Made by a program: the position numbers and the translations under genes. From contig CAZIQY010000005.1 in the NCBI GenBank assembly GCA_964541605.1, positions 1 through 64,000 on the forward strand: 64,000 nt of DNA, given 5' to 3'. Under the pieces are notes generated by a model, which had not been told where the DNA came from, made no database searches, and worked only from the letters and a program-made list of their open reading frames with translations. The stretch's first letter is position 1. Each line of letters opens with the position of its first letter. Positions 34,099-42,601 of this stretch are shown here, in pieces. The stretch comes from CAZIQY01 sp964541605. GTDB taxonomy: Bacteria; Desulfobacterota; Syntrophia; Syntrophales; UBA2185.

Positions 34099-35240
34099 AT
34101 TTTTATAAGACGCCCATAAATTTCTTCGGGCGTAATCAACTGACCATCCATGCGGTTGAGTTTATCCACACGTGAATCCGTCTGGTTGACCCGCTTCACC
34201 TCCCGGCTGATCTGTCCCATGTTCATTTCCGGTATCAGTACCGCCCGGCACTGCCTGAGCACATCTTCTACGAAACGCCGGGGGAAGGGGAAAATGGTGA
34301 TCAATTGTAAAAGTCCCGCATTGATACCCAATTGACGGGCCTCGATCACGGCCTGGCGGGCAGAACGGGCCACAGAACCATAGGCGATCACGGCCACTTC
34401 CGCATCGTCCATCATAAAGGGTTTAACCTTCTGAATTTCATGAAAACCCTGGGTTATCTTGCGAAACAGGCGATTCATCAATGCCGTTACCTCGTCGGGT
34501 CTCTGGGTCGGGAAACCACGGACATCATGAGCAAGACCCGTTACGTGGTAAGGATAGCCCTCTCCGAAGGCCGCCATGGGCGGCACCCCCATGATGTTGT
34601 CCTCGTAAGGGATATACCATTCGGGCGGCATTGCGGGTTTAATCCGGTTTACCATGTCGACTTCTCCGGCTGTCGGCAGCGTGACCGTTTCCCGGGTATG
34701 GGCAACCACCTCGTCGGACAGGATGATGACAGGTACCCGGTATTTTTCAGAGAGCTTGAACGCCAGGACGGTTATTTCAAAACAGTCCCGAACCGTCGAG
34801 ACGGCGAGGACGATAATGGGATGGTCGCCATGCGTTCCCCAGCGGGCCTGCAATACATCCCCCTGGGAAGGGTGCGTGGGAAGGCCGGTGCTCGGGCCTC
34901 CTCTCATGACATTGACAACAACGCAGGGGACTTCGGCCATGCAGGCGAACCCGATGTTTTCAGACATGAGGGAAAACCCCGGTCCGCTTGTTGCCGTCAT
35001 GCTCTTGACACCGGCAAGGGAAGCGCCGATGACCGCTCCCATGCTGGCAATTTCATCTTCCATCTGAATAAAGACGCCGCCGACCTGGGGCATGCGACTG
35101 GAGGCTTTTTCACTGATTTCCGAAGCTGGGGTAATAGGGTAACCGGCAAAAAAACGGCATCCGGCGGCGATCGCGCCTTCGACTATCGCTTCGTTGCCCT
35201 GCATGAGGAGGACTCTTTTCTTTGGTTTCATGCCGGTCAT
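34095..35240 (-). CDS. korA: 2-oxoacid:ferredoxin oxidoreductase, alpha subunit (first operon)
   Basis: A 381-aa subunit with GNEAIVEGAIAAGCRFFAGYPITP, GPGFSLMSENIGFACMAEVP and PSTGLPTHPSQGDVLQARWG, the hallmark of alpha chains in the 2-oxoacid:acceptor oxidoreductase family. It holds the substrate and TPP contacts. It overlaps both the delta and beta genes by 4 nt. It is strongly similar to the alpha chain of the second operon at 39965, so the two operons are paralogous. Confidence 0.88.
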   Translation of the reverse strand: MTGMKPKKRVLLMQGNEAIVEGAIAAGCRFFAGYPITPASEISEKASSRMPQVGGVFIQMEDEIASMGAVIGASLAGVKSMTATSGPGFSLMSENIGFACMAEVPCVVVNVMRGGPSTGLPTHPSQGDVLQARWGTHGDHPIIVLAVSTVRDCFEITVLAFKLSEKYRVPVIILSDEVVAHTRETVTLPTAGEVDMVNRIKPAMPPEWYIPYEDNIMGVPPMAAFGEGYPYHVTGLAHDVRGFPTQRPDEVTALMNRLFRKITQGFHEIQKVKPFMMDDAEVAVIAYGSVARSARQAVIEARQLGINAGLLQLITIFPFPRRFVEDVLRQCRAVLIPEMNMGQISREVKRVNQTDSRVDKLNRMDGQLITPEEIYGRLIKM

Positions 35241-35557
35241 GACGAATTTTCCTTCTTTCCCTGATTGCGCTCTTTAACCGCAATGGCAAAATCCGGGCAG
35301 TGCAGTTCACAGAAGCGGCATCCGACGCATTCATCGGGATGTTCTATGACAGGGGCGCCCATATCATTCAAACCGATCACTTTTTTGGGGCAGAAGGCGC
35401 TGCAAATGCCGCAGGATTTGCACCACGCAGGAATGATCACGGGGGTATATGATTTTTTTCGTTTCGTGGCGTCTTTCTCTGTGGGACTTTTGGGCTTTGC
35501 TGTCATTTCAATTTTATTATTCCCAGCGTGTTCAGCCATGCACACAGCTGCAAGCAT
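35237..35557 (-). CDS. korD: 2-oxoacid:ferredoxin oxidoreductase, delta (ferredoxin) subunit
   Basis: A 106-aa 2x[4Fe-4S] protein: CKSCGICSAFCP and CVGCRFCELHCP. It delivers electrons from the complex to free ferredoxin. It is the first gene of the operon. Its start is uncertain: ATGs at 35557, 35539 and 35506 are in frame, and none has a strong ribosome site. The Lys-rich leader (about 45 residues) may be spurious. It overlaps the alpha gene by 4 nt. Confidence 0.82.
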   Translation of the reverse strand: MLAAVCMAEHAGNNKIEMTAKPKSPTEKDATKRKKSYTPVIIPAWCKSCGICSAFCPKKVIGLNDMGAPVIEHPDECVGCRFCELHCPDFAIAVKERNQGKKENSS

Positions 35558-35725
35558 TTTTTTACGTATCCATCATCATTGGCCGGTAAAGATCACAAAA
35601 AGCGTCATTCGGCCCGGAAAATGTTAAAAAAAAAGCAGGGATCTCGAGACCTGACCGGTCTTAAATATGCGGCGTCATTAGCATGACAGGGGATTTCAAG
35701 TCAAGGGGGATTTTATAAAAGACTG
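35558..35725. other. Intergenic stretch between korD and the IclR promoter
   Basis: The first part of a 310-base gap between the divergent korD and IclR genes. It contains an A-run after GGCCCGGAAAATGTT and several short A/T-rich stretches. No gene or convincing minus-strand promoter was found. The right part of the gap holds the IclR promoter and operator. Confidence 0.4.
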
Positions 35726-35777
35726 TTGACAGCCGAGGCAGATTTTGTTATAAGAAACATCGTTTCGCAATACGAAA
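35726..35777 (+). promoter_or_regulatory. Promoter and IclR-type operator
   Basis: TTGACA (35726-35731, 6/6), a 17-bp spacer, and TATAAG (35749-35754, 5/6) form a strong promoter. The palindrome TTTCG-CAATA-CGAAA (35763-35777) begins about 9 nt after the -10 box, at the likely start site, which suits autorepression by the IclR protein encoded at 35868. The same motif shape is common in IclR operators. Confidence 0.6.
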
Positions 35778-35867
35778 TTCAATATTCGCATCCTGAACGC
35801 AACACCCTGTCGTCCAAATCATGGACAAGAGCTTCTTTCAATCACGATATATGAGGATAAAGTTCCC

Positions 35868-36689
35868 ATGAATCCGAAAACTTTACATCCTAAACCGAAC
35901 AATCTTGTCCAAACGGTTGAAAGGGTGTCTTTGATTCTTGATATGGTGGGGCAATACCACCATGGGGTAAGCATCAAAGATTTATCTGTGGGACTTAGTC
36001 TTCCCAAAGGTACCGTTCATCGTATTCTCTCTTCTCTTTTATATTTTGGTTATGTACGTCAGGATTTAGAGACAAAAAACTACTTCCTGGGGTTAAAGTT
36101 AATGGAACTGGGAGCTCTTCTTGCCAATCAACTTGACCTCCGTAAGGTTTCAAGACCGGCTCTCAGGAATCTTGTAGAGAGAACAAGGGAAACGGCGCAC
36201 ATGGTCATCCTTGACAGGAACGAGGTTGTTTATATCGATAAAGTGGAAAGCCAATTTGAAACAGGCGGTCTAAAGATGGCTTCGAGAGTGGGCTCGAGAA
36301 ATCCGATGCACAGTTGTGCCGTTGGAAAGGTCATGCTTTCCAATTTTTCAAAAGAGGAAATGGATGAATTTCTGACAGAAAGAAACTTGCCACAAAGAAC
36401 ACCGAATACGATCACCGATCCTGTCCGTTTGAAAGAACATCTGCAAGTGGTTAAAAGTCAGGGGTATGCTATTGATGATGAAGAAAATGAAAGAGGAATT
36501 CGCTGCGTTGCGGCCCCCGTTTTTAACGAAAAAGGCGTTGTATTGGCTGCAATCAGTATTTCCGGTCCCGCCTTCCGGGTTACAAAAAAGGCAATCCAGG
36601 ATATTTTGAAGAAAGAAGTCATGAAGGCGGCTTCCGATATTTCACAACGATTAGGCTTCAAGGAGGAAACGGGATGTGAACCGAGATGA
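35868..36689 (+). CDS. IclR-family transcription regulator
   Basis: A 273-aa regulator. A winged helix lies at the N-terminus (KDLSVGLSLPKGTVHRILSSL and the GY region after it). The effector-binding domain includes NPMHSCAVGKVMLSNFS and EENERGIRCVAAPVFNE. It probably senses a small organic acid and controls the adjacent catabolic genes. It overlaps the tctB remnant by 14 nt. Its promoter carries an IclR-like palindrome, so it is likely to control itself. Confidence 0.88.
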   Translation: MNPKTLHPKPNNLVQTVERVSLILDMVGQYHHGVSIKDLSVGLSLPKGTVHRILSSLLYFGYVRQDLETKNYFLGLKLMELGALLANQLDLRKVSRPALRNLVERTRETAHMVILDRNEVVYIDKVESQFETGGLKMASRVGSRNPMHSCAVGKVMLSNFSKEEMDEFLTERNLPQRTPNTITDPVRLKEHLQVVKSQGYAIDDEENERGIRCVAAPVFNEKGVVLAAISISGPAFRVTKKAIQDILKKEVMKAASDISQRLGFKEETGCEPR

Positions 36690-37032
36690 GATGATCGGAG
36701 GGGTTATCATCTTCCTGTTTGGAGGGATTACCGCTATCCTATCTTTGAAGATGCCGCTCGGTACATTTCGCATGGCGGGTCCGGGATTATTCCCTCTGTG
36801 TTTGGGCATAATTCTCATGATCTTATCCGTAATGTTCTTGATTAACATTAAATACGGTAAAAAGTCGACCACAGAGGATTTGGAAGACGTGGTTCAGACT
36901 CCCCGTTCTACCAAGCAAATGTTGCTATTCCTGGGAGCAACCACGCTCGCGGTCGCTGGTTTTAACACATTGGGCTTCCCGCTTACGTCTTTCCTTCTCA
37001 TGGCGCTTTCGGCGTCGGCTTTGTGGGAGTGA
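36676..37032 (+). pseudogene. Truncated TctB-like transporter subunit
   Basis: The first 118 codons of a TctB-type small membrane subunit of a tripartite tricarboxylate transporter (GTG start, AAGGAGG upstream), with GGITAILSLKMPLGTFRMAGPG. The protein stops after LLMALSASALWE. A full TctB is about 150-170 residues with one further helix region, so the 3' end is lost. At the same place a dehydrogenase reading frame begins mid-protein. No tctA or tctC gene is in the window. Confidence 0.75.
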
Positions 37033-37733
37033 AGAACAGCAGCCATTTTGGCATTGCGGGATATACTGCGATGCAGGCGGTGAAAAAGAATATGATAGGC
37101 ATTGCGATCAGCCATACCGATGCATCCGTGATCCCCTTCGGGGGAAAGATGCCTGCCGTGGGAACCAATCCCCTTGCCGTGGCCGTTCCCACAAATAAAG
37201 ATTATCCGGTATTGTTGGATATGGCAACGAGCACAGCCTCTCTCGGGAAAATATTAAATGCAAAAAACAAGGGTGAAAAAATTCCGCCGGATTGGGCGGT
37301 TGACGAAGAGGGCATTCCGACCAGCGATCCTGTAAAAGTAAAATACCTGATGCCGATGGCCGGTCCGAAAGGTTATGGTCTGGCATTGATATTTGATATC
37401 CTGTCAGGCCCGCTTACGGGAGCACTCTTTGGAAAGAAATTGCCGTTGATGTACGGCGATTATGATAAACACCGCGAACTGGGGCACTTCATCGGCGCCA
37501 TTAAAATCGATAACTTCATCCCGATTGAGGAATTCAAGCGGAATGTCGGCATCATGATTGATGATATTCACGATACGCCCCCTGCAAAAGGATTTGATCG
37601 CGTCATGGTGCCGGGAGAAAAAGAGTATCTGACGCTGCTGAAATACGAAAAAGAAGGTATCCCGATTCCCTCCGAGACCATAAAAGAACTGCAAGCCGTC
37701 GCTAAAGAACTGAATGTGGCGTTTACATTATAA
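37005..37733 (+). pseudogene. N-truncated malate/L-lactate (Ldh_2) dehydrogenase
   Basis: Homology begins in mid-protein with AFGVGFVGVKNSSHFGIAGY, the usual core of malate/L-lactate dehydrogenases of the Ldh_2 family, and runs to the normal C-terminus. About 100-120 residues at the N-terminus, including part of the NAD and substrate pocket, are missing. A GTG at 37023 allows 236 codons, but the product would be incomplete. Upstream of about 37003 the other frame belongs to TctB. The junction looks like a deletion. Confidence 0.78.
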
Positions 37734-37749
37734 TGTTTCAGATGGATTC

Positions 37750-39180
37750 TCAACGGGATTGACGATTATCCGTTACAAGAATTTTCGGTTCCATCATGTC
37801 GCAGATGGCATATTTCACGCCTTCTCTACCAAGACCGGAATCCTTGATTCCCCCGTAGGGCATGTGGTCCACCCGGAATGTCGGCACGTCGTTAATGATG
37901 ACGCCTCCCACCTCCAATCGATCAAAAGCCATATTGATGTCGTTCATGCGGTTTGTAAAGACCCCGGCCTGGAGTCCGAATGGCGTGTCATTGACCAGAC
38001 GAATGGCTTCTTCAAAATCCGTATAGGGTTCGACCGTAACGACAGGTCCGAAAATCTCAAGGCAGTTCACTTTCATGGACGCTTCCGTGTTTGTGAGAAC
38101 CGTCGGTTCAAAGAACGATCCCTTTCGGTTCCCCCCGCAGAGGATGGCCGCTCCACGCTGAACGGCTTCCGTCACCCAGCTCTCGACCCTGCGGGCATTG
38201 GGCTCGTCGATCATGACGGAAATCTGTGTTTCGGGATGCAGGGGATCGCCCGATTTCAGGGTTTTTGCACCCTCAACAAATTTTTCCGTAAAGTCATCGA
38301 AGACGGGTTTCTCCACGAATATTCTCTGGGCATGAATACAGACCTGACCGGAATAGGCAAAACCTCCGATCAGGCATCTTTTCACGGCGAAATCAATATC
38401 GGCGCTTCGGGTTACGATGACGCCGGCGTTTCCTCCGAGCTCAAGCACCACTTTCTTCTTACCCGCTTCTCGCTTCATCTGCCATCCGACCTTGGGTGAG
38501 CCTGTAAACGTGAGCAGCTTGAATCTTTCATCGGTCACCAGCTTTTCCCCCGTTGTTCTGTTCATGGGGATGATAGACAATGCGCCTTTTGGAAGCGGCG
38601 TTTCATCAACAATCCTTGCAAGTTCAAGCGTGGACAGCGGGGTTGCGGATGCGGGTTTCAAGATGATGGGGCATCCCGCCGCAATGGCCGGCGCGATCTT
38701 ATGGGCTGCAAGGTTCATCGGGAAGTTGAATGGAGAAATTCCGGCCACCAGGCCGAGGGGAAAATATTTAACCATACCTTCCCTGTTGACACCGGCGGAG
38801 CTCCAGTCGAGGCTGATATATTCTTTGGGAAGCCGTTTTGATTCCTCTGCCGCAATCAGGAAAGTCTGAGCGGAACGATCAATTTCAGCGGCTGCATAGA
38901 CCATGGGTTTTCCCGCTTCCTGTGCAAGAACACCGGCCAGGTAGTCTTTTTTGAGAATTAATTCTTTGGAAACATGGAAGAGAATTTCATAACGCCGGAA
39001 GGAGCTCAGGCTCTTCATGGTGTTTTCAACAGACTGCGCCCTGTCAATGGCAGCCTCGAGTTCATTTTCACCGGCAAGATACGTTTCGGCAAATGCCCGG
39101 CCTGTATATGGATTGGCAACCTGCAGGATTTCAGATGTTTTTTGAAAAGAACCCCCGACATAAATATCGTATGTATTCAT
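37750..39180 (-). CDS. NAD(P)-dependent aldehyde dehydrogenase
   Basis: A 476-aa ALDH-superfamily enzyme. The NAD-binding FTGSPKVGWQMKR, the general-base segment LELGGNAGVIV and the catalytic-Cys segment GQVCIHAQRIFVE are all present. It oxidises an aldehyde to an acid; the substrate may be lactaldehyde, glyceraldehyde or a similar small aldehyde, which the sequence does not settle. It is convergent with the Ldh_2 remnant. Between it and the second 2-oxoacid operon lie 368 bases with two palindromes. Confidence 0.87.
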   Translation of the reverse strand: MNTYDIYVGGSFQKTSEILQVANPYTGRAFAETYLAGENELEAAIDRAQSVENTMKSLSSFRRYEILFHVSKELILKKDYLAGVLAQEAGKPMVYAAAEIDRSAQTFLIAAEESKRLPKEYISLDWSSAGVNREGMVKYFPLGLVAGISPFNFPMNLAAHKIAPAIAAGCPIILKPASATPLSTLELARIVDETPLPKGALSIIPMNRTTGEKLVTDERFKLLTFTGSPKVGWQMKREAGKKKVVLELGGNAGVIVTRSADIDFAVKRCLIGGFAYSGQVCIHAQRIFVEKPVFDDFTEKFVEGAKTLKSGDPLHPETQISVMIDEPNARRVESWVTEAVQRGAAILCGGNRKGSFFEPTVLTNTEASMKVNCLEIFGPVVTVEPYTDFEEAIRLVNDTPFGLQAGVFTNRMNDINMAFDRLEVGGVIINDVPTFRVDHMPYGGIKDSGLGREGVKYAICDMMEPKILVTDNRQSR

Positions 39181-39238
39181 CCTGTTTCTCCTTTCCGTTT
39201 TTGTAAAAGTCTTAATCCCGTCATTCCCGTGCCTCCCC

Positions 39239-39307
39239 TGTCATCCCCGCGCAGGCGGGGATCCATGCAGCCTTTTGTACACCTGGATTCCGTGTCAAGC
39301 ACGGAAT
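39239..39307. repeat. Two dispersed palindromes
   Basis: Hairpin ATCCCCGC-GCAG-GCGGGGAT (39243-39262) and hairpin ATTCCGTG-TCAAG-CACGGAAT (39287-39307) sit in the gap after the aldehyde dehydrogenase gene. The first unit has an inverted copy at 39873-39892; the 27 bases at 39240-39266 recur there in reverse. Similar units occur at 6812 and 36 (partial). They are likely a REP-type family. Confidence 0.6.
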
Positions 39308-39474
39308 GACGGTAAAGGTTTTGTTTTCATACTATTGACGAAGAATACGAATTCATCACATCATTTTTGTTAATGGTGTTCGACATGAAGTCGAGAAATA
39401 AATGACGCAAAATTCATGTGATGTCAAGAAAAAGCGTTTTATGCGTCCGCAGGTAAAACAGGCTTTTTTGTCTG

Positions 39475-39503
39475 TTGACACCGTGTCATCCTTTTCCTAT
39501 ACT
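39475..39503 (+). promoter_or_regulatory. Sigma-70 promoter of the second 2-oxoacid operon
   Basis: TTGACA (39475-39480, 6/6), 17-bp spacer, TATACT (39498-39503, 5/6). The likely start is near 39510, 40 nt before the ferredoxin subunit ATG at 39549. It would drive the whole run up to hdrA. The spacing and sequence are almost the same as the promoter at 54978. Confidence 0.7.
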
Positions 39504-39548
39504 GCCCCAAGCCGAATGATATTGTTTGCCGGAGAGAAGATTGATCTC

Positions 39549-39815
39549 ATGAAATACTGGAGAAAACCCCTTGATCTGGAAAGCATCAAGGCAAGCAGGG
39601 GAAGGGTGATTGTTATCGCGGACCGGTGCAAGGGCTGCGGATTCTGTGTTGAATACTGTCCGCGAGATGTGCTTGCCATGTCGTCGGCATTCAATGTGAG
39701 AGGGTATCACACGCCCGTGGTGCTCAATGAGTCGAAATGTGTTAATTGTCATTTCTGTGAAGATCTGTGTCCCGAATTTGCGATCTTTTCCTTGGAGGCA
39801 ACTGAAGCAGAATGA
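39549..39815 (+). CDS. 2-oxoacid:ferredoxin oxidoreductase, delta (ferredoxin) subunit (second operon)
   Basis: An 88-aa ferredoxin-type subunit with CKGCGFCVEYCP and CVNCHFCEDLCP, binding two [4Fe-4S] clusters. The ATG at 39549 is 12 nt after GGAGAG and fits the promoter; an ORF running back to 39402 would include the promoter itself. It is the first gene of the second operon. A palindromic repeat is inserted between it and the alpha gene, so it may be less tightly coupled than in the first operon. Confidence 0.82.
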   Translation: MKYWRKPLDLESIKASRGRVIVIADRCKGCGFCVEYCPRDVLAMSSAFNVRGYHTPVVLNESKCVNCHFCEDLCPEFAIFSLEATEAE

Positions 39816-39867
39816 AGGCATGAAGCGTTCATCCCGTGCAAACGGGAAGCAATACCCTCGTAATAAC

Positions 39868-39896
39868 AATGGATCCCCGCCTGCGCGGGGATGACA
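39868..39896. repeat. Inverted copy of the ATCCCCGC palindrome
   Basis: ATCCCCGC-CTGC-GCGGGGAT at 39873-39892, flanked by the same 27 bases as at 39240-39266 but in the opposite orientation. It lies inside the operon gap between the delta and alpha genes (39816-39964). The two copies bracket the delta gene and its promoter. Confidence 0.6.
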
Positions 39897-39964
39897 GTGG
39901 TGTAGGGAATGATGACACAGCCTCTTCGTAAGAATGACAATTCATGTTTTCAGGAGATAAACGC

Positions 39965-41125
39965 GTGGCCGCTAAAGCCGTATTGACAGGAACCTATTTT
40001 ATGAATGGAGATGATGCCTGCTGCGAGGGTGCTCTGGCCGCCGGATGCCGCTTTTTCGCGGGTTATCCGATCACACCGGCGACTGAGATCGCGGAGCGCA
40101 TGTCACGCAGGCTTCCGGATCTCGGGGGGGTATATATTCAGATGGAGGACGAGATTGCCTCTATGGCGGCCATCATGGGAGCAAGCTGGGGAGGCGTGAA
40201 GGCCATGACCAGTACGTCCGGTCCGGGATTTTCTCTGATGATGGAGAATATCGGTCTCGGCATCTGCACCGAGACGCCCTGCGTCGTCTGTAACGTGCAG
40301 CGGGCAGGACCAAGCACGGGGCTCCCGACGCTTGTCGGCCAGGGAGACATGATGCAGGCCCGCTGGGGGTCGCACGGCCACTACGAAATGATTGCACTTT
40401 CTCCCTCCAGCCCTCAGGAGATGTTTGATTTCACTATCCGTGCCTTTAACTTAAGCGAACAGTACCGTATACCCGTCATCATTATGGCCGATGAAGTGGT
40501 CGGCCATTTGACCGAGCGAGTGGTGATTCCGCCTGAGGGGGAAATCGAGTTGGTCGCACGGCGAAAACCTGCCGTGCCTCCGGATGAGTATCTGCCGTAT
40601 CGGCCGGATCAAGACGGGGTGGCTCCCATGGCCGGCTGCGGCGAAGGTTACCGGATCCACATCACGGGGCTCACCCATGACGAGCACGGTTATCCGGGAA
40701 TGAACGTCGAAACGCAGGCGCAGATGGTCAATCGCCTGATCGGGAAAATCCGCAATAACAAAGACAGGATCATCCGGACGGAAAATATTTGCCTGGATGA
40801 TGCCGAGGTCGTGATTGTGGCATACGGGATCAGTGCGCGGTCGGCCACGCGGGCTGTCCGTGAGGCGCGGTCAGCGGGAATACGCGCCGGTCTCATAAAA
40901 CTTGAAACGGTCTGGCCCTTTCCCGAGACGCTGATCCGGGACATTGCGAGGCGCGTGCGCGCTCTCATCATGCCTGAAATCAACGCCGGCCAGATGGTTC
41001 TTGAATTGGAGCGCTGCGCCGGAGGCGCCTGCCCTGTAAGGCTGGTCTCTCACCTCGGTGGCTCCATCATCCATCCCGGGGCTATCCTTGGCGCCATGAA
41101 AGATGCCTTGAAGAGGAAACAATGA
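39965..41125 (+). CDS. 2-oxoacid:ferredoxin oxidoreductase, alpha subunit (second operon)
   Basis: About 386 residues, with GDDACCEGALAAGCRFFAGYPITP, EIAERMSRRLPDLGGVYIQM and TSGPGFSLMMENIG. The start is a GTG at 39965 with AGGAG 8 nt upstream; the upstream ATG at 39944 lacks a site. It is clearly paralogous to the alpha chain at 34095. It overlaps the beta gene by 4 nt. Presence of two sets in one window suggests different substrates. Confidence 0.88.
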   Translation: MAAKAVLTGTYFMNGDDACCEGALAAGCRFFAGYPITPATEIAERMSRRLPDLGGVYIQMEDEIASMAAIMGASWGGVKAMTSTSGPGFSLMMENIGLGICTETPCVVCNVQRAGPSTGLPTLVGQGDMMQARWGSHGHYEMIALSPSSPQEMFDFTIRAFNLSEQYRIPVIIMADEVVGHLTERVVIPPEGEIELVARRKPAVPPDEYLPYRPDQDGVAPMAGCGEGYRIHITGLTHDEHGYPGMNVETQAQMVNRLIGKIRNNKDRIIRTENICLDDAEVVIVAYGISARSATRAVREARSAGIRAGLIKLETVWPFPETLIRDIARRVRALIMPEINAGQMVLELERCAGGACPVRLVSHLGGSIIHPGAILGAMKDALKRKQ

Positions 41126-42018
41126 AAGTCCGAAAAACAAAAGAGAGCCCGCCGCCGCATCCCCTGGAAAAATTGCTCAGAAGCGAGCGGCTTCCGCACA
41201 TCTGGTGTTCCGGTTGCGGGATCGGCACCGTTTTCAGTTCCGTGATGGCAGCGATCCAGAAATCCGGTTACGATCCTGACAGGATCGCCGTCGTTTCCGG
41301 GATTGGTTGTACCGCACGTATGGCCGGATATATCCGACTGGATTCCTTTCATACAACCCACGGCCGGGCCATACCGTTTGCCACTGGCCTGAAACTGGCC
41401 AGACCGGATATCAAGGTACTCGTCATCTCCGGCGACGGCGACCTTTTGGCTATCGGAGGCAATCATTTCATCCATGCGGCGAGGCGGAACATCGACATCA
41501 CCGTTGTCTGCGTGAACAACTTAAACTACGGAATGACGGGCGGTCAGCTTGCACCGAGCACCCCTCTCGGCGCGAAGACCACCACCAGCGCCCTCGGGTG
41601 TCCCGAGGAACCTTTCAATTTCTGCTATCTCGCCTCGGCGTGCGGCGCCGTGTATGTGGCGCGATGGACCACCCTGCATATCCGAAGAATCACGAATTCC
41701 ATTACCGACGCCATGCAGAAGAAGGGCTTCGGCTTTGTCGAGATCCTCGCCCCGTGTCCCACATCGTTCGGGCGCCGCAATAAAATCGGCAGCGCCCTGG
41801 ACATGCTGAAGTTTTATCATGAGCGTTCGGTGATTCGTAACGACATCGATCCGAAGGATGCCTCCGTGGACTTTGAAAATCACATTGTCCTCGGAAAGTT
41901 TGTGGATACGGAAAGACCGACATTTATGGACAACTATCAGATGGCGTGCAATGGCCGGATCGGCAACTGGCTGGATCCCAACAGAGCGATTGCACCGGAA
42001 AATGAGGCGGGTCGGTGA
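41122..42018 (+). CDS. 2-oxoacid:ferredoxin oxidoreductase, beta subunit (second operon)
   Basis: A 298-aa TPP-binding subunit: HIWCSGCGIGTVFS, GIGCTARMAGY, SGDGDLLAIGGNHFIH and MTGGQLAPSTPLG. It starts with an ATG that overlaps the alpha stop by 4 nt. It overlaps the gamma gene similarly (GTGATC). It should hold TPP and one [4Fe-4S] cluster. Confidence 0.88.
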   Translation: MKVRKTKESPPPHPLEKLLRSERLPHIWCSGCGIGTVFSSVMAAIQKSGYDPDRIAVVSGIGCTARMAGYIRLDSFHTTHGRAIPFATGLKLARPDIKVLVISGDGDLLAIGGNHFIHAARRNIDITVVCVNNLNYGMTGGQLAPSTPLGAKTTTSALGCPEEPFNFCYLASACGAVYVARWTTLHIRRITNSITDAMQKKGFGFVEILAPCPTSFGRRNKIGSALDMLKFYHERSVIRNDIDPKDASVDFENHIVLGKFVDTERPTFMDNYQMACNGRIGNWLDPNRAIAPENEAGR

Positions 42019-42599
42019 TCATGAATCAAGAAAAACATGTCCTGATAACGGGTTTCGGCGGTCAGGGAATCATCATGGCCGGTGACATCCTGGGGAAGGC
42101 CGCCACACTCCATGATAAAAAATTTGCCGCCATGACACAGGCCTACGGCCCGGAGGCGCGGGGCGGCGCCTGCTCTGCCCAGGTTATTATCAGCGGTGAG
42201 GAAATTCTCTTCCCCCATATTACGGAGCCGGAGGTGATCATCTGCCTGAGCCAGGAAGGCTATTCTAAAAATGTGGGAAGCCTTCGTCGCCGGGGTACCA
42301 TCATTTGGGACACAGACCTTGTCCGGACGAAAAAACTTGATCCCGGGTGGACCGCCTACCATATTCCGGCAACCCGTTTTGCCGAAGAGCTGGGAAACAA
42401 AATGATGGCGAATATCGTCATGCTCGGTTTTTTAGCGGCGGTATGCGATCTGGTGAGCATCCGGGCCGTGCGGGAAGCCGCCCTGTCTTCCGTGCCGGGG
42501 GCGACGAGGGAAACGAACGCGCGGGCCTTTGAGCGTGGACGTGAGTATGGCGAGGCCATTCTCAAGAGCAGAGCAAAAAAGGACAGGCTCAAAGATTAG
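42015..42599 (+). CDS. 2-oxoacid:ferredoxin oxidoreductase, gamma subunit (second operon)
   Basis: A 194-aa subunit beginning EKHVLITGFGGQGIIMAGDI with YGPEARGGACSAQVIIS. It may start at GTG 42015 or ATG 42021; neither has a strong site, but translation is coupled. It ends 2 nt before the large flavoprotein gene, so the 2-oxoacid enzyme and the Hdr-type proteins are in one transcript. This differs from the first operon, which ends with gamma. Confidence 0.85.
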   Translation: MIMNQEKHVLITGFGGQGIIMAGDILGKAATLHDKKFAAMTQAYGPEARGGACSAQVIISGEEILFPHITEPEVIICLSQEGYSKNVGSLRRRGTIIWDTDLVRTKKLDPGWTAYHIPATRFAEELGNKMMANIVMLGFLAAVCDLVSIRAVREAALSSVPGATRETNARAFERGREYGEAILKSRAKKDRLKD

Positions 42600-42601
42600 C
42601 G

